Assembly (NCBI GenBank): GCA_038380435.1
Contig: JAWZYU010000034.1
Span: 41,664,901-41,728,900, forward strand
Length of the DNA: 64,000 nucleotides
Direction of reading: 5' to 3'
Source: Ryuthela nishihirai
Lineage: Eukaryota; Arthropoda; Arachnida; Araneae; Heptathelidae
Part shown: in pieces, positions 20,827-31,104 of the stretch
Layout of the letters: the number at the start of each line of letters is the position of its first letter
How positions within the stretch are numbered: position 1 is the first letter of the stretch
Program-made: the position numbers and the translations under genes
The notes under the pieces: generated by a model
Seen by the model: only the letters and a program-made list of their open reading frames with translations
What the model was told of the DNA's origin: nothing
Databases searched by the model: none

Positions 20827-21012
20827 TATGCAGAACAACATTGAAATAGAGCTGCGCGTCGATATTTCGACATTAGTGAAGTAAATGTTCGTCGTTGGAG
20901 AAATGATCTCAATTCCATATTTTCCCGCAAAGCAACAACCAACTTCTTTACAGGGTCTAAGAAAGGAAGATTTCCACAAGTCGATGACGCTGTGATGCGT
21001 TTTGTCACGGAG

Positions 21013-21740
21013 TTGGGTTGGGTTGTTTTACCTCTGAGCGGCACTTTTTGCACACCATGGGCTAAATGGCCAGGTCACAAGTACCCCGAAGGCTCAGAGA
21101 AGGTTGGGGGAGGGGACCCACTGGAACAGCTGTTGGGAGACAGATGGTAGCCTCCCGTCAAGGCCATCCAGCGTGTTCTTTAACGTGTGGGGCGGGGGTG
21201 GCTCAGTCGGTAGCGCGCCAGGCTCGTAATCTGTAGTTCCCGTTCTTTCTTGTAATTGTAAAAATATGAGTAAGTTCGAGTCCCAGCTGCGTCAGCGTTG
21301 AGATTTATCTCCGCAAAATTCCCCGCCTTGCCCACGGTCAGTAGGGGACACCGATGGGTTTGAAAAGGCCACCGTCCGGCGGATGGGACGTTAAGCCGTG
21401 GCCCCGTCTGCGGGAGAGCCATACCCTGTGCACGTTAAAGAACACGCTGGATGGCCTTGACGGGAGACTACCATCTGTCTCCCAACAGCTGTTCCAGTGG
21501 GTCCCCTCCCCCAACCTTCTCTGAGCCTTCGGGGTTCATGTGACCTGGCCATTCAGCCCATGGTGTGCAAAAAAGTGCCGCTCAGAGGTAAAACAACCCA
21601 ACCCAATCTTTAACGTGCACAGGGTATGACTCTCGCGCACACGGAGCCACGGCTTAACGCTCCATCCGACGGACGGCGGCCTTTCCAAGCGCATCGGTGT
21701 CCCCTACTGACCGTGGGCAGGGCGGGGAATTTTGCGGAGA
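21013..21740 (-). mobile_element. SINE1, minus strand, in pogo pseudogene, itself split
   Basis: The outer SINE1 consists of 21013-21187 and 21618-21740 and is flanked by tttgtcacggag / tttgtaacggag (21001-21012 and 21741-21752). It lacks the tRNA head, stopping at tttgcggaga. A plus-strand SINE1 interrupts it. Confidence 0.9.
21188..21606 (+). mobile_element. SINE1, plus strand, nested in SINE1, with 30-bp foreign insert
   Basis: It is flanked by tctttaacgtg at 21177-21187 and 21607-21617. The head is intact except that about 30 bp (ttctttcttgtaattgtaaa, then aatatgagtaa; 21243-21271) interrupt the sequence just before the B-box. Confidence 0.92.
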
Positions 21741-21834
21741 TTTGTAACGGAGACACGCGCTAAAGGATTACCCATCACTCAACAAGCCATGCAACTGAAA
21801 GCCGGAGAAATTGTCAAATCGCTCGGAATAGAGG

Positions 21835-22264
21835 TTGGGTTGTTTTACTTCTGAAGGCCCTTTTTCGCACACCTTGGGCTAAATGGCCGTCAGTGTGTTC
21901 TTTAATGTTGAGTTGTTTTACCTCTGAGCGGCACTTTTTTGCACACCATGGGCTAAATGGCCAGGTGACATGGACGCCTAAGGCTCAGAGAAGGTTGGGG
22001 GAGGGGACCCACTGGAACAGCTGTTGGGAGACAGATGGTAGCCTCCCGTCAAGGCCATCCAGCGTGTTCTTTAACGTGCACAGGGCTCTCCCGAACACGG
22101 GGCCACGGCTTAACGTCCCATCCGACGGACGGCGGCCTACTGACCGTGGACAGGGCGGGTAATTTTGCGGTGATAAATCTCAACGCTGACCCAGCTTGGA
22201 CTCGAACCTGGGAACTGCAGCTTACGAGCCTGGCGCGGTAACGATGAGCCCGGCCCCCCTGCCC
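21835..22264 (-). mobile_element. SINE1, minus strand, in pogo pseudogene
   Basis: It is flanked by the 13-bp duplication ctcggaatagagg (21822-21834 and 22265-22277). A partial, damaged tail (21835-21905) precedes one full tail, body and head, which ends gagcccggcccccctgc. Confidence 0.92.
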
Positions 22265-22530
22265 CTCGGAATAGAGGAAATGATTTTTAAAGGCAGTCGC
22301 GGCTGGTGCGACAGACTCTTGCATCGTAGTTGGTTATCGTTAAGGCGCCGAACATCTATCTGTCAGAAAATTCCTGTAGACTTTCAACAGAAGCTGATTA
22401 ACTTTCAGCGACATGTGATCAAATTAAGGAAAAAAAGAAACTACGAGTTTGGTCAAATTGGAAATGCTGATGAAACCCTGGTCTTCTTCGATATGCCTCG
22501 AAATTACACCGTCAACACTAAAGGTGTTAA

Positions 22531-22820
22531 CGCCCTGCCCACGGTCAGTAGGGGACACCCTACTGACCGTGAGCAGGAAAGGCCGCTGTCCGTCTGATGG
22601 AATGTTAAGCCGTGGCAAGTGTGCGGGAGAGCCATACCCTGTGCACGATAAAGAACACACTGGATGGCCTTGACGGGAGGCTACCATCTGTCTCCCAACA
22701 GCTGTTCCAGTGGGTCCCCTCCCCAACCTTCTCTGAGCCTTCGGGGTCCTTGTGACCTGGCCATTTAGCCCATGGTGTGCAAGAAAGTGTCGCTCAGAGC
22801 TAAAACAACCCAACCCAACC
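22531..22820 (+). mobile_element. SINE1, 5'-truncated
   Basis: It begins at cgccctgcccacggtcag, beyond the tRNA head, and contains a short local duplication of the taggggacacc/tactgaccgt region. It ends aacccaacccaacc. It ends the pogo reading frame. Confidence 0.88.
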
Positions 22821-22985
22821 TTGTATAGATAGATAAAACTATAGTTATATTATAACAATAGGAATAAAATATATATATAACATATATCTAGCGACTTTTG
22901 AGCTCTCATTGCGAACCCCAAAAAATTTTACCGCGTACCCCACGTTGAGAACCCCTACTCTAACAAAAAGCCTCGTTTTAGAAAT

Positions 22986-23204
22986 TACATCTATCCCTCG
23001 ATTTACAGGGTACTCAGTTCACACAATTTTGGCTTTGCATGGTCAAAAAATGCAACCAGTTTCGATTTACACGGTACTGACTGAGATTTCCTTTCAATGT
23101 ACGTCTCAGTCAGTACCGTGTAAATCGAAACTAGTTGCATTTTTTGACCGTGCAAAGCCAAAATTGTGTGAACTGAGTACCGTGTAAATCAAGGGATAGG
23201 TGTA
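22986..23204. mobile_element. Palindromic MITE (foldback), TA-flanked
   Basis: Two arms of about 97 bp (22991-23087 and 23104-23199) are near-perfect reverse complements around a 16-bp loop. Ends read TACATCTATCCCTCGATTTA and, inverted, TACACCTATCCCTTGATTTA, so TA dinucleotides bound the unit as in Tc1/mariner-derived MITEs. The spurious frame at 22909-23187 is explained by this structure. Confidence 0.85.
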
Positions 23205-23359
23205 CAATGCTCCGAATTTAACACCCCCATCGACAAAACAAGTGGACCTGCACAATGCTTTCTTGGGTACTATTTAATTCAACACAAAATAAATAAACTT
23301 ACATAATTGTGAAGTACTTTTAATTAACATAATAAATCCACGACCTAACGTTTTGAGTC

Positions 23360-23365
23360 TTTATT
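23360..23365 (-). other. Polyadenylation signal of MCT-B
   Basis: AATAAA on the minus strand lies about 122 bp beyond the MCT-B stop codon, an ordinary 3' UTR length. No other AATAAA closer to the stop was noticed. Confidence 0.6.
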
Positions 23366-23487
23366 AGTTGAATAAACTGATTTTGTTGGATTGAAGGTCG
23401 ATATTTTCAACGGAAATGGAATCTGTACATTGGCACAAACATCTTCAAATATATACTGTACACTTCTTGTTGATGAGTTAATTTTCG

Positions 23488-23630
23488 TCATCTGCTTTCA
23501 CTTGGTTTGTTTGGTTTAAAATACTTCATCAATATTGGCTCCATCAGCCAAATGACTCCAGATAAGACTGAGACTGATCCTGTGATGTAAAACATTCCGT
23601 CGTAACTTCCTACATTATCACGGAAATGAC
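23488..23630 (-). CDS. MCT-B exon 4 (C-terminus)
   Basis: This 143-bp last coding exon follows an atttacag acceptor. The split codon G|GT joins ATTG of exon 3 to give PLLIGHFRDNVGSYDGMFYI, and the next stretch (GSVSVLSGVIWLM) is the last transmembrane helix (TM12). A short cytoplasmic tail PNKPSESR precedes TGA. The exon is too short to stand out as an ORF; it was found by following the phase-1 donor of exon 3. Length and position fit the final exon of SLC16-type genes. Confidence 0.88.
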
Positions 23631-23734
23631 CTGTAAATGGAAAATAAAGTTAACAAAATATTGATGTTTACTGTAATACACTGTCCTACCAAAATATTAT
23701 TCCAAGTTATGTCAATTGGGAATTTCAATTCGAG

Positions 23735-24115
23735 TTGGGTTGTTTTACCTCTGAGCGGCACTTTTTTGCACACCATGGGCTAAATGGCCAGGTCACATGA
23801 ACCCCGAAGGCTCAGAGAAGGTTGGGGAGGGAACCCACTGGAACAGCTGTTGGGAGACAGATGGTAGCCTCCCGTCAAGGCCATCCAGCGTGTTCTTTAA
23901 CGTGCACAGCTATGGCTCTCCCGCACACGGAGCCACGGCTTAACGTTCCATCCGACCGACGGCGGCCTTTCCAAGCCCATCGGTGTCCCCTACTGACCCT
24001 GGGCAGGGCGGGGAGTTTTGCGGAGATAAATCACAACGCTGACTCAGCTGGGACTCGACCTGAGAAATGCAGATTACGAGCCTGGCACGCTACCGACTGA
24101 GCGCCCCCCCCCCCC
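23735..24115 (-). mobile_element. SINE1, minus strand, full length
   Basis: It runs from gttgggttgttttacctctg to ctgagcg followed by a long C-run. The B-box is damaged (ggactcgacct). It lies in MCT-B intron 3. Confidence 0.9.
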
Positions 24116-24179
24116 CATTTTTCTCCGGTAAACCCCTATCCTCGGTAACAAACAAGAGATCTATGTGCTTGAAAAGACT

Positions 24180-24402
24180 GACGCCCTCAGATGTGACTTT
24201 AAGCCGTGGTTCCGTGTACGGAAGAACCATACCCTGCGCACGTTAAAGATCACACTGGATGGCCTTGACGGAAGGCTACTGTCTCCCAACAGCTGACCAG
24301 TGGGTCTCCTCCCACTAACCTTTTCTGAGACTTCAAGATCCTTGTAACTTAGACATTTTAGCCCATCGTGTGCAAAAAGGTGCCGCTCAGAGGTAAAACA
24401 AC
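24180..24402 (+). mobile_element. SINE1, 5'-truncated, diverged
   Basis: It starts near the body motif atgtgactttaagccgtgg and ends gcagaggtaaaacaaccca-type tail sequence. Several small deletions mark it as older than most copies. Confidence 0.75.
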
Positions 24403-24620
24403 CCATCACTTGAGTATCTTAATTTACGATAAACGTTATTCTTTAATTTTTATTTATTGTTATTGAGAGCTATCGACACCAAATGTATGAGGACAAGTCA
24501 AATGAAAAACTTAAAAAACTCAAGATCCGACGGGAATGCCTCTGTAGGTACTGTAGATCGTCAGAAAGTTGGTGCAGATCTGGCAACGATGTCCGTATGA
24601 TGTCTGTAGAGCAGTGCAAG

Positions 24621-24838
24621 ATGGCTGCTCATTTGGAACAATGGACGAAGAAGGAAATGCTTTCTGTTATCCGTTTCTTGGTTAAGGGTGTGAAACTCGT
24701 CGAAATCCATCGCCTCATGAAACTGCAGTAGGGCAACAAGTGTTTATTGCTGCAGCAGGTATACGAATGGAATAGGAAATTTAACAATGACTCCGTTGGC
24801 TTCACTGGTTGCCCTGATCGAAGAGCATATGCCTCACT
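24621..24838 (+). pseudogene. Mariner-type transposase N-terminus (GVQW3/SETMAR-like helix-turn-helix) remnant
   Basis: The frame starts MAAHLEQWTKKEMLSVIRFL, then VEIHRLMKLQ and a TAG at 24729. After a one-base shift it continues NKCLLLQQVYEWNRKFNNDS and TGCPDRRAYAS. The pattern (helix-turn-helix, then a VYEW-x-RKF second helix) is the DNA-binding domain of mariner/Mos1-type transposases, seen in host proteins annotated as GVQW3-like. No DDE/D catalytic domain follows; SINE2 begins at 24858. It is a fragment inside MCT-B intron 3. Confidence 0.75.
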
Positions 24839-24857
24839 AAAAAAAAATAAATAAATA

Positions 24858-25055
24858 CCCACTCAAGCAGCTGCTTTCCAAAGAGGTCTGACAGGAGCCT
24901 GTCAGTTTATATGCCATAGCAGATGGTCTGTGTGGATGGCAGGACCTCAGCAGAAAAACGACACATCCATCCATGCCTTATCCGGGGCTCGCACCCAGGT
25001 CCCGTAGATCAGTAATAAAGCTTGCTAACCACTCGGCCATGGGACGGTTACTATG
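24858..25055 (-). mobile_element. SINE2, minus strand, near full length
   Basis: It starts acccactcaagcagctgctt, contains gacaggagcctgtcag and cgcacccaggtcccg (B-box), and ends gctaaccactcggccatggg. Confidence 0.85.
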
Positions 25056-26022
25056 GCCCACTTGGCAATCTTTAAAACTTCCTACTCATTTCTTACATCT
25101 GCTGCAGTTCTAAACACTCGTTACCGTACTGCAACTACGTGCCGCGAGGTATTCTGATGACTTCACACACTTGCTAATCCACACCTTGCTAAGACGAACG
25201 ACAGAAAGCTATCCGTTGTGTATGCCTTCAAGCGAGTCGCCATCTTGAACTATTCTGCTGAGGTTAGGCAGCCCATGTTGCCAGATCTATCGTAAACAGT
25301 AAGTACGTGATTCCAACCCTTGCCGATGACTTACCGTGTCTACAGCTGCACACCCTACGTTCGCGTTTTATTTTTTCACTTTTAAAGTTTTCATTTAACT
25401 CAACTTCGTATTAACTGCTTTTTTTTTTAACCAATATTGACTTCGGTCTTAGTAGGTCATGTCCTTGTTTCAGTTTGTAGATATCAGAAACGTTATGGAT
25501 CCGGTGGGTTCTTCGAGGTCTAAGGTCAAATTTAGATGTACTAGTGCTAAAGACCTAAAAGTTGGAACATACAGGTATTTCGGATCGAGGAAACATTGTG
25601 AAATGTAAATCCGCTAGGCCATTTAAAGTCAAAGCTTATATTTATCTATTGGTATTAAAAAAATAAAAATAATAAATACCCCCTCAAGCAGCAGCTTGCC
25701 ACAGAGGTCTGACAGGAGCCTGTCAGTTTATATGCCATAGTAGTATTAGAGAGGTAAAAGAATTATGTTTAATGGTATTTCTAGTTCTATGTTCCAGACT
25801 TACGAAATTTCGGATCTGACTGGTCCATCGGGGTCAGAGACCAAATTTCGATTTAGCTGTGCTATAAACGGAATATTTTGTGCATGGGGTTATTTCAGGT
25901 CGTAGGTGAAAGAAATGCCAAAAGATTTTTGATTTGGTGTCGGGTTCAAAGCTAAATATGGGTCAGAGGCGCCGAAGTGATAACATATTTATATTGCTAA
26001 AATTGCAAATAAATGTACTTAC
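25056..26022. other. MCT-B intron 3 sequence with a SINE2 piece
   Basis: Apart from a 3' fragment of SINE2 at 25681-25742 (accccctcaagcagcagctt through gtcagtttatatgccatag), I see no gene or element. Confidence 0.5.
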
Positions 26023-27081
26023 CAATTAAAAGAGGAATTCCGAATGAAACAATTCCAGATATGAATCCAACGGATCCCATAGCTACTGATTGATCCTTGT
26101 AATCCACATACTTGAACACCAGAACGGGAAAAAGAATAAGAACACTTCCCGCCATCATTCCGTAGCCTACTAACAACCCCATGAAGCTTGCCAAACTCGT
26201 TGCAAAAGGGAACATCGCAACGAAAATGCCTTGAGCTAATGAAGCAATGAGCACAAACCTCGGTATGGTGATAAACTGTCGATCCGTCACCCAACCGAAA
26301 CACATGCGTCCAATCAAATCTCCAAGCGCTAAGGAATTGATCAGATACTTCCCCGTAGATTCTGGAAATCCTTTATCTTTTCCGTAGTCGACTATCACGG
26401 TCAGTACAGGAATGAAGATCACGATATACGTTGACATACCAAAACTGATGAAAATGAATAATGGGTTTTTGTAAAGTCTTAAAAGGGAAGAAAAATTCTC
26501 CCACAGTCCACTTTTGGATTCATTATCAGTGTTTGATAAATCCGTAACCGTCGATATTTCTGTTTTAGGCGCCATTGCTACTATTGGAGTTTGGACGGAA
26601 ACAGAATTTAAGTGACCGACTCCATTAGATTCGTGTTGTTTTTCATTCAAATTATCACTCAAGTAAGTATCAGATTTTGAAGATTTAATAGAATCTGTTA
26701 AGGGTAAGTTACGAACGCTAATGATCTGAACATTCTCAACATATCCGTTGGTGTTGTTATCTGAATGTGAGTCCAAGGCATTTTCTTTTGGCGTTGGCTG
26801 TTCGTCTTGTTCTACCTTGGATTTAGCTGCTTGTTTTTTCAGCCATGGTGGTTCACATAATAGTAATGCAGAAGGCAGTACATTCATCACTACGCCTCCT
26901 AATATTAGAAACGTTCCACTTAGTCCGAATACATTTAGTATTTCTTCCATCATGATTGGAAACACGAAAGATCCAACGCAGGCACCAGACAGGGCAATTC
27001 CAGAAGCTGTGGCTCGATATTTTACGAAATATTGGTTGACCACGACCTGGAAAAGCGTGTTGGCAAAGGCAAAACCGATAC
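26023..27081 (-). CDS. MCT-B exon 3 (central and C-terminal half of the transporter)
   Basis: This 1059-bp exon has an acceptor tttacag and a donor gtaagt. It encodes about residues 113-465. FANTLFQVVVNQYFVKYRAT continues SGIALSGACVGS, the second conserved SLC16 motif around TM5. TM6 ends near PPWLKK (about 191). A hydrophilic, Ser/Asn/Asp-rich cytoplasmic loop runs from about 191 to 318. Helices TM7-TM11 follow, with an MFS-like loop ALGDLIGRMCFGWVTDR between TM8 and TM9. The reading frame is intact with no stop, so the gene is likely functional. An apparent start at 27043 is internal; the exon opens earlier, at 27081. Confidence 0.92.
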
Positions 27082-28230
27082 CTGTAAAATAAAATGAGAA
27101 TTATTTGTTTTCAAAAGTTATAATCACATATTGCATATATTTACTGTGACTATTTTTTTTCCTAAAGAAAATAAAATATTGAACACGTATTGAAATATTT
27201 ATATTTTGACAGTTTTTGTCATTAATACTACTTGTTTATCAATTGTCGTCATTATTTAATTTTATGCTATGTCTAGCAAAGTAATCCTGGAAATACGATA
27301 AATATCCTTAAAAATCTCTAAAATAAAACAAACGATTATGCAAAGCAAAACTATTTTCAGAAAACGTAAATGGAACGAATACATGAATAAATTTGCGTTT
27401 AGTTTGTCAACTGTTGCAAGAACTGTTTAATAATTTTATCTTTACGTAATTGAAAGTCAAATTATCATATTTGGAGATAAGAGCAATTCACTGTTCAGAA
27501 GATTACCTGAAATTTTAACAGATTATGTGGCAAATGGTTACGGTTAAAGAATACGATTAACAAGCCTCATAGCAGACGAAATTTCAACGCATCATTATGG
27601 TATCGTATTTTGATATTAATTTGAGGTCTAGTACGAGATAACACCATTTTGTATCTCATAACGAAAAATACGATAATGTTGAAATCTTGAAATAAAAAAA
27701 ACTTTCGACCAAAAAGAGAATAAAAATCCTAAACTCTTTCCAGTCAGAGAGTTTACAAACAGAACCGTCAAGTAGTTAAGCGCGTTTTTTTGAATAATTA
27801 GAAATGTACACTGGCAATACAAAATATTTTTATCGCACAGATGGTAAAAGCCGTAGAAGTGTTATCATATCCAGCTTGAATGTCTTCCTTCAGGAACTTG
27901 AACGTTTGCTTACGTGGCTGGATATTGAATTAATGTGATGAATTTCATCATTCTTAGTGATTTTGAAGAGCACTTTTGGGAGATTTAGATGCATGTTTGG
28001 AGTAACCTCAAAAATTAATTAAGACTCAATAAGTATCTTTGTGCTCGACCTCGAGATCTGGTCAGAGTAAGTGTCACCAAGAGATCCCGAGTTCGAGTCT
28101 GGGAGGAGAATGAATTTTTTTTTTTTGCACTTGTCTAATTACTGCAAATGAATAACACTTAAGTTAGCTTCATTCCTTTCTCTCATCAGGTATCATTATA
28201 AACCATTAAATAATATAAATATACATATTA
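27082..28230. other. MCT-B intron 2, mostly featureless
   Basis: This is AT-rich DNA. At about 28040-28115 there is a tRNA-like scrap with a gagttcgagtctgg B-box-like sequence followed by a T-run (28117-28128). It lacks a convincing acceptor stem or A-box and is probably an old SINE head. No exon is seen. Confidence 0.45.
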
Positions 28231-28473
28231 CAGTCGTTCAGAAAAATATCTGGCAACTTTTTTTAGAAATTAGTGATCTGGCAACCGTGTCACGTGACAC
28301 GAAATTTGCCAGATCACTAATTTCTAAAAAATTTTTTTCCTGAATTCTGTAATCATAGTGTTCATATGACACGAAGGTTGCCAGATCACTCATTTCTAAA
28401 AAAAATCGTTGCCAGATATTTTCCTGAATTCTGTAATCAACCATAATGTTCGGATACTTTTTTTAAGCGACTG
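28231..28473. mobile_element. CAGTCGCTC-family element, compact copy without array
   Basis: The ends cagtcgttcagaaaaatatc and tttaagcgactg are flanked by TA (28229-28230 and 28474-28475). Only the two subterminal blocks and the atctggcaaccgtgtcacgt palindrome are present; the 118-bp repeat is absent. It shows what a minimal copy looks like. Confidence 0.85.
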
Positions 28474-28559
28474 TACAAGTTAGCGTAGTAATTTCATTTT
28501 TCAATAGTTGGCAATTGCAAATTTTTTATAGAAGATGCTTTGCAGTTAAATGTTCCACC

Positions 28560-28735
28560 TCCATAATTCTTTTAAATAGTGAACGAATATTATTCAAAAT
28601 CGAGATTGAAATAGATTTGATTATGATCTTTATGTTATCTTCAGTTACCTTTTCCCATTAAATGTATATTTTAGAAGTTATAGAGCTTCGAAGTTAGAAT
28701 CCCATTGACATAACATGGAAATTAATGAATGTTTT
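28560..28735. mobile_element. Degenerate half of a CAGTGGTTTCC-family element
   Basis: aaatagtgaacgaatattat, aaatcgagattga, ttagaagttatagagcttcg and ccattgacataac appear in the same order as in the right arm at 4340-4500. The end is worn and followed by SINE1. Confidence 0.65.
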
Positions 28736-28744
28736 TGTAGGGCT

Positions 28745-29124
28745 TTGGGTTGGGTTGTTTTACCTCTGAGCGGCACTTTTTTGCACACCATGGGCTAAAT
28801 GGCCAGGTCACATGGACCCCGAAAGTTGGGGGAGGAGACCCACTGGAATAGCTGTTAGGAGACAGATGGTAGCCTCCCGTCAACGCCATCCAGTGTGTTA
28901 TTTAACGTGCCCAGGGTATGGCTCTCCCGCACACGGGGCCACGGCTCAACGTCCCATCCGACGGATGACGGCCTTTTCAAGCCCATCGGTGTCCCCTACT
29001 GACTGTAGGCAGGGCGGGGAGTTTTGCGGAAATAAATCTCTACATTGACCCAGCTGGGACTTGAATCTGGGAACTGCAGATTACGAGCCTGGCGCGCTAC
29101 CGACTGAGCCACCCCCTCCCCCAT
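28745..29124 (-). mobile_element. SINE1, minus strand, full length
   Basis: It runs from tgggttgggttgttttacct to ctgagccaccccctccccc. About 20 bp is deleted in the tail (cccgaaagttggggg). The head is complete. Confidence 0.9.
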
Positions 29125-29260
29125 TCAAAGTCGTGTCAAAGTGGAATACGTTCTCAAAGGTTTATTACACCGTTTGAAAACATCCGTATATAAATAAATA
29201 AAATTCTAAATATTGAAATCAAATTCAACTGTCTTTTCCCTCGATTTCCTTTCCACTGAA

Positions 29261-29504
29261 CACCGATGTGCTTGGAAAGGCCGCCATCCATCGGATGAGA
29301 CGTTAATCCGTGGCTCCGTGTACTGCAGAGCATAACCTGTGCACGTTAAAGAACACGCTGGATGGCCTTGACGGGAGGCTACCATCTGTCCCCCAACAGC
29401 TGTTCCAGTGGGTCCCCAAACTCTGAGCCTTCAGGGTCCATGTGACCTGGCCATTTAGCCCATGGTGTGCAAAAAAGTGCCGCTCCGAGATAAAACAACC
29501 CAAC
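29261..29504 (+). mobile_element. SINE1, 5'-truncated, with target duplication
   Basis: It starts in the body at caccgatgtgcttgg and ends aacaacccaac. The duplication cctttccactgaa lies at 29248-29260 and 29505-29517. Confidence 0.9.
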
Positions 29505-29894
29505 CCTTTCCACTGAATAGTCGAAAAACCGGAGCAACGATTTAAAAATGATCTCTGCTGATAAAAGCCAGATAAAAATAAATTTTACTGATTAGCTGCT
29601 TACGGAAGCAAGAAGTAAAGCACACTTTGTCAGGACAAAAACAGGGCACTGGCTTGATAAATTACGACATAATCTTACTTCAATGACAGAGACACTAACT
29701 GAAGGCATTGTGCCTAATCCCAGATATCTGTACAACTTCCTCTTTCAAGTTCCTTGAAGACGTTGATGGCGCACTTAAAAGCAACATGGCAGCCGTCGCA
29801 TTCTGCCGGTTACGGTTATATGTAATTTTGTCAACCAATATTAAAATTTTTCTTAAAATTGATCTATTCTTTGACCGGCAAAGGTCGACAGCAA

Positions 29895-30490
29895 TCAGAG
29901 GAAACGTTAAGCCATGGTAACGCCCTAAGAGACTGATTTACAAAGATTTGTCTCCTCTAAATTTTCACCCTGCCCTCGGTGACAAAAAATATGAGCTTGG
30001 AAAGGCCGGCGTCCGTCAGATGGGACGTTAAGGTGTGGCCCTCAGTGCGAGAGAGCCATACCCTGTACACGTTAAGGAATACGCTGGATGACGACGGAAG
30101 GCTACCATCTGTCCCCTAACAGTTGCCCAGTGAGTCCGCTTCACCCAACTTTCTCTAAGCCCTCAGGGTCCTTGTGACCTTGCCATTTGGCCCATTGTGT
30201 GTATAAAAGTGCCTCTCAGAGGTAAAATAGTATAACTCTAATTTCTCAGTTATTCTATTCGTTGACATCGATAATGGTCAACATCAATCACAGGGAATAT
30301 TAAGCCGTGGTTCCGTGCAAACGGAGGGCTGATTTATCTTTAATAACCCAAACCTGCCCTACGTGAAAAAGGGTACAGCGATGGGCTTGAAAAACACCCT
30401 TCTCTTAGAGTTGTTTTACCTGTGAGCGGCACTTTTTGCACACCATGAGCTAAATGGCCAGATCACATAGACCCCAAAGAAAGGCCGCCG
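29895..30490. mobile_element. Two or three old SINE1 fragments
   Basis: A plus-strand copy (about 29895-30235) keeps gatgggacgttaaggtgtgg and ccatttggcccattgtgtg. It is followed by a second degenerate body (30290-30400, ttaagccgtggttccgtg) and a minus-strand tail start (30405-30480, gttttacctgtgagcggcac). All are strongly diverged. Confidence 0.65.
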
Positions 30491-30561
30491 TATAGTAAAT
30501 AATGCACTAATTCAGAAATAGATTTAAGTGAATAACTGAATAGAATCTTGACTCAACTCAC

Positions 30562-30705
30562 CATGAATTCCACCCCACAGTATAGTGAGCCAGACCAAAT
30601 CGGGTGCCACAGCGCAAAGAGCTGCTCCCAAAGTAGCTATAACGCCGCCACAAAGAGTGATTCCTCTGACGCTGTATCTCTGTCCCAAGACTCCAACCAA
30701 AGGAC
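30562..30705 (-). CDS. MCT-B exon 2
   Basis: This 144-bp exon has an acceptor ending ttcag and a donor gtgagt, phase 1 on both sides. It encodes GPLVGVLGQRYSVRGIT, then a helix GGVIATLGAALCAV and VWLTILWGGIHG, covering the TM2-TM3 region of the transporter. It is too short to have its own ORF call. It has the same length and phase as MCT-A exon 2 at 867-1010, with about 32 of 49 residues identical. Confidence 0.9.
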
Positions 30706-31104
30706 CTGAAAAACGTAAATGTTAAAAGTTAGATGTGCTTTCCATAAGAGAAAGCCAACATTAACATTTTACCTACTCTATATTCAAATCTTCTCGTTAT
30801 TATATTCAATTCAGTTAAAATATATACTTTATATCAGTTAAATATAAATTATGACAATTAAACGTAATATTTTTTAATTTAAAAAAATTACTTTGTAATC
30901 TCTGTAACTTTGAAAAAAGGTTTGTTATCGAAAACTTTTACTAAAAGATATTCAAAAACTCAGATGTCTCAAAATCATGATATCAGTTCTGAATAGTCTC
31001 CATCGTTTAAGACCCCAGACATCATATTATTATTTACCATAAATGGACAGTTCATTATTCTGCAAAAAAAGTGATTAACCTTAAGAACGATTAATGCCAA
31101 AGAA

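Larger units (their letters stand above)
20827..22530 (+). pseudogene. Pogo/Tigger-type transposase remnant, split by SINE1 copies
   Basis: Host-free segments 20827-21012, 21741-21834 and 22265-22530 join to a transposase of the pogo/Tigger superfamily. The N-terminal helix-turn-helix reads AARRYFDISEVNVRRWRNDL. The middle reads FFTGSKKGRFPQVDDAVMRF, then GLPITQQAMQLKAGEIV. The start of the DDE domain reads GNADETLVFFDMPRNYTVNT, whose NADET holds the first catalytic aspartate. It has a TGA codon in the Glu-Gln-His-(stop)-Asn-Arg stretch (about 20843) and stops at a third SINE1 at 22531; later catalytic residues are absent. The protein would bind DNA ends and move the element, but this copy is dead. 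Confidence 0.88.

Noticed and set aside
22909..23187. 92-codon plus-strand frame
   Set aside because: It runs through both arms of the palindromic MITE; no gene-like features.
28040..28128. Possible tRNA gene with T-run terminator
   Set aside because: It has a B-box-like sequence and T-run, but no matching acceptor stem or clear A-box could be drawn.
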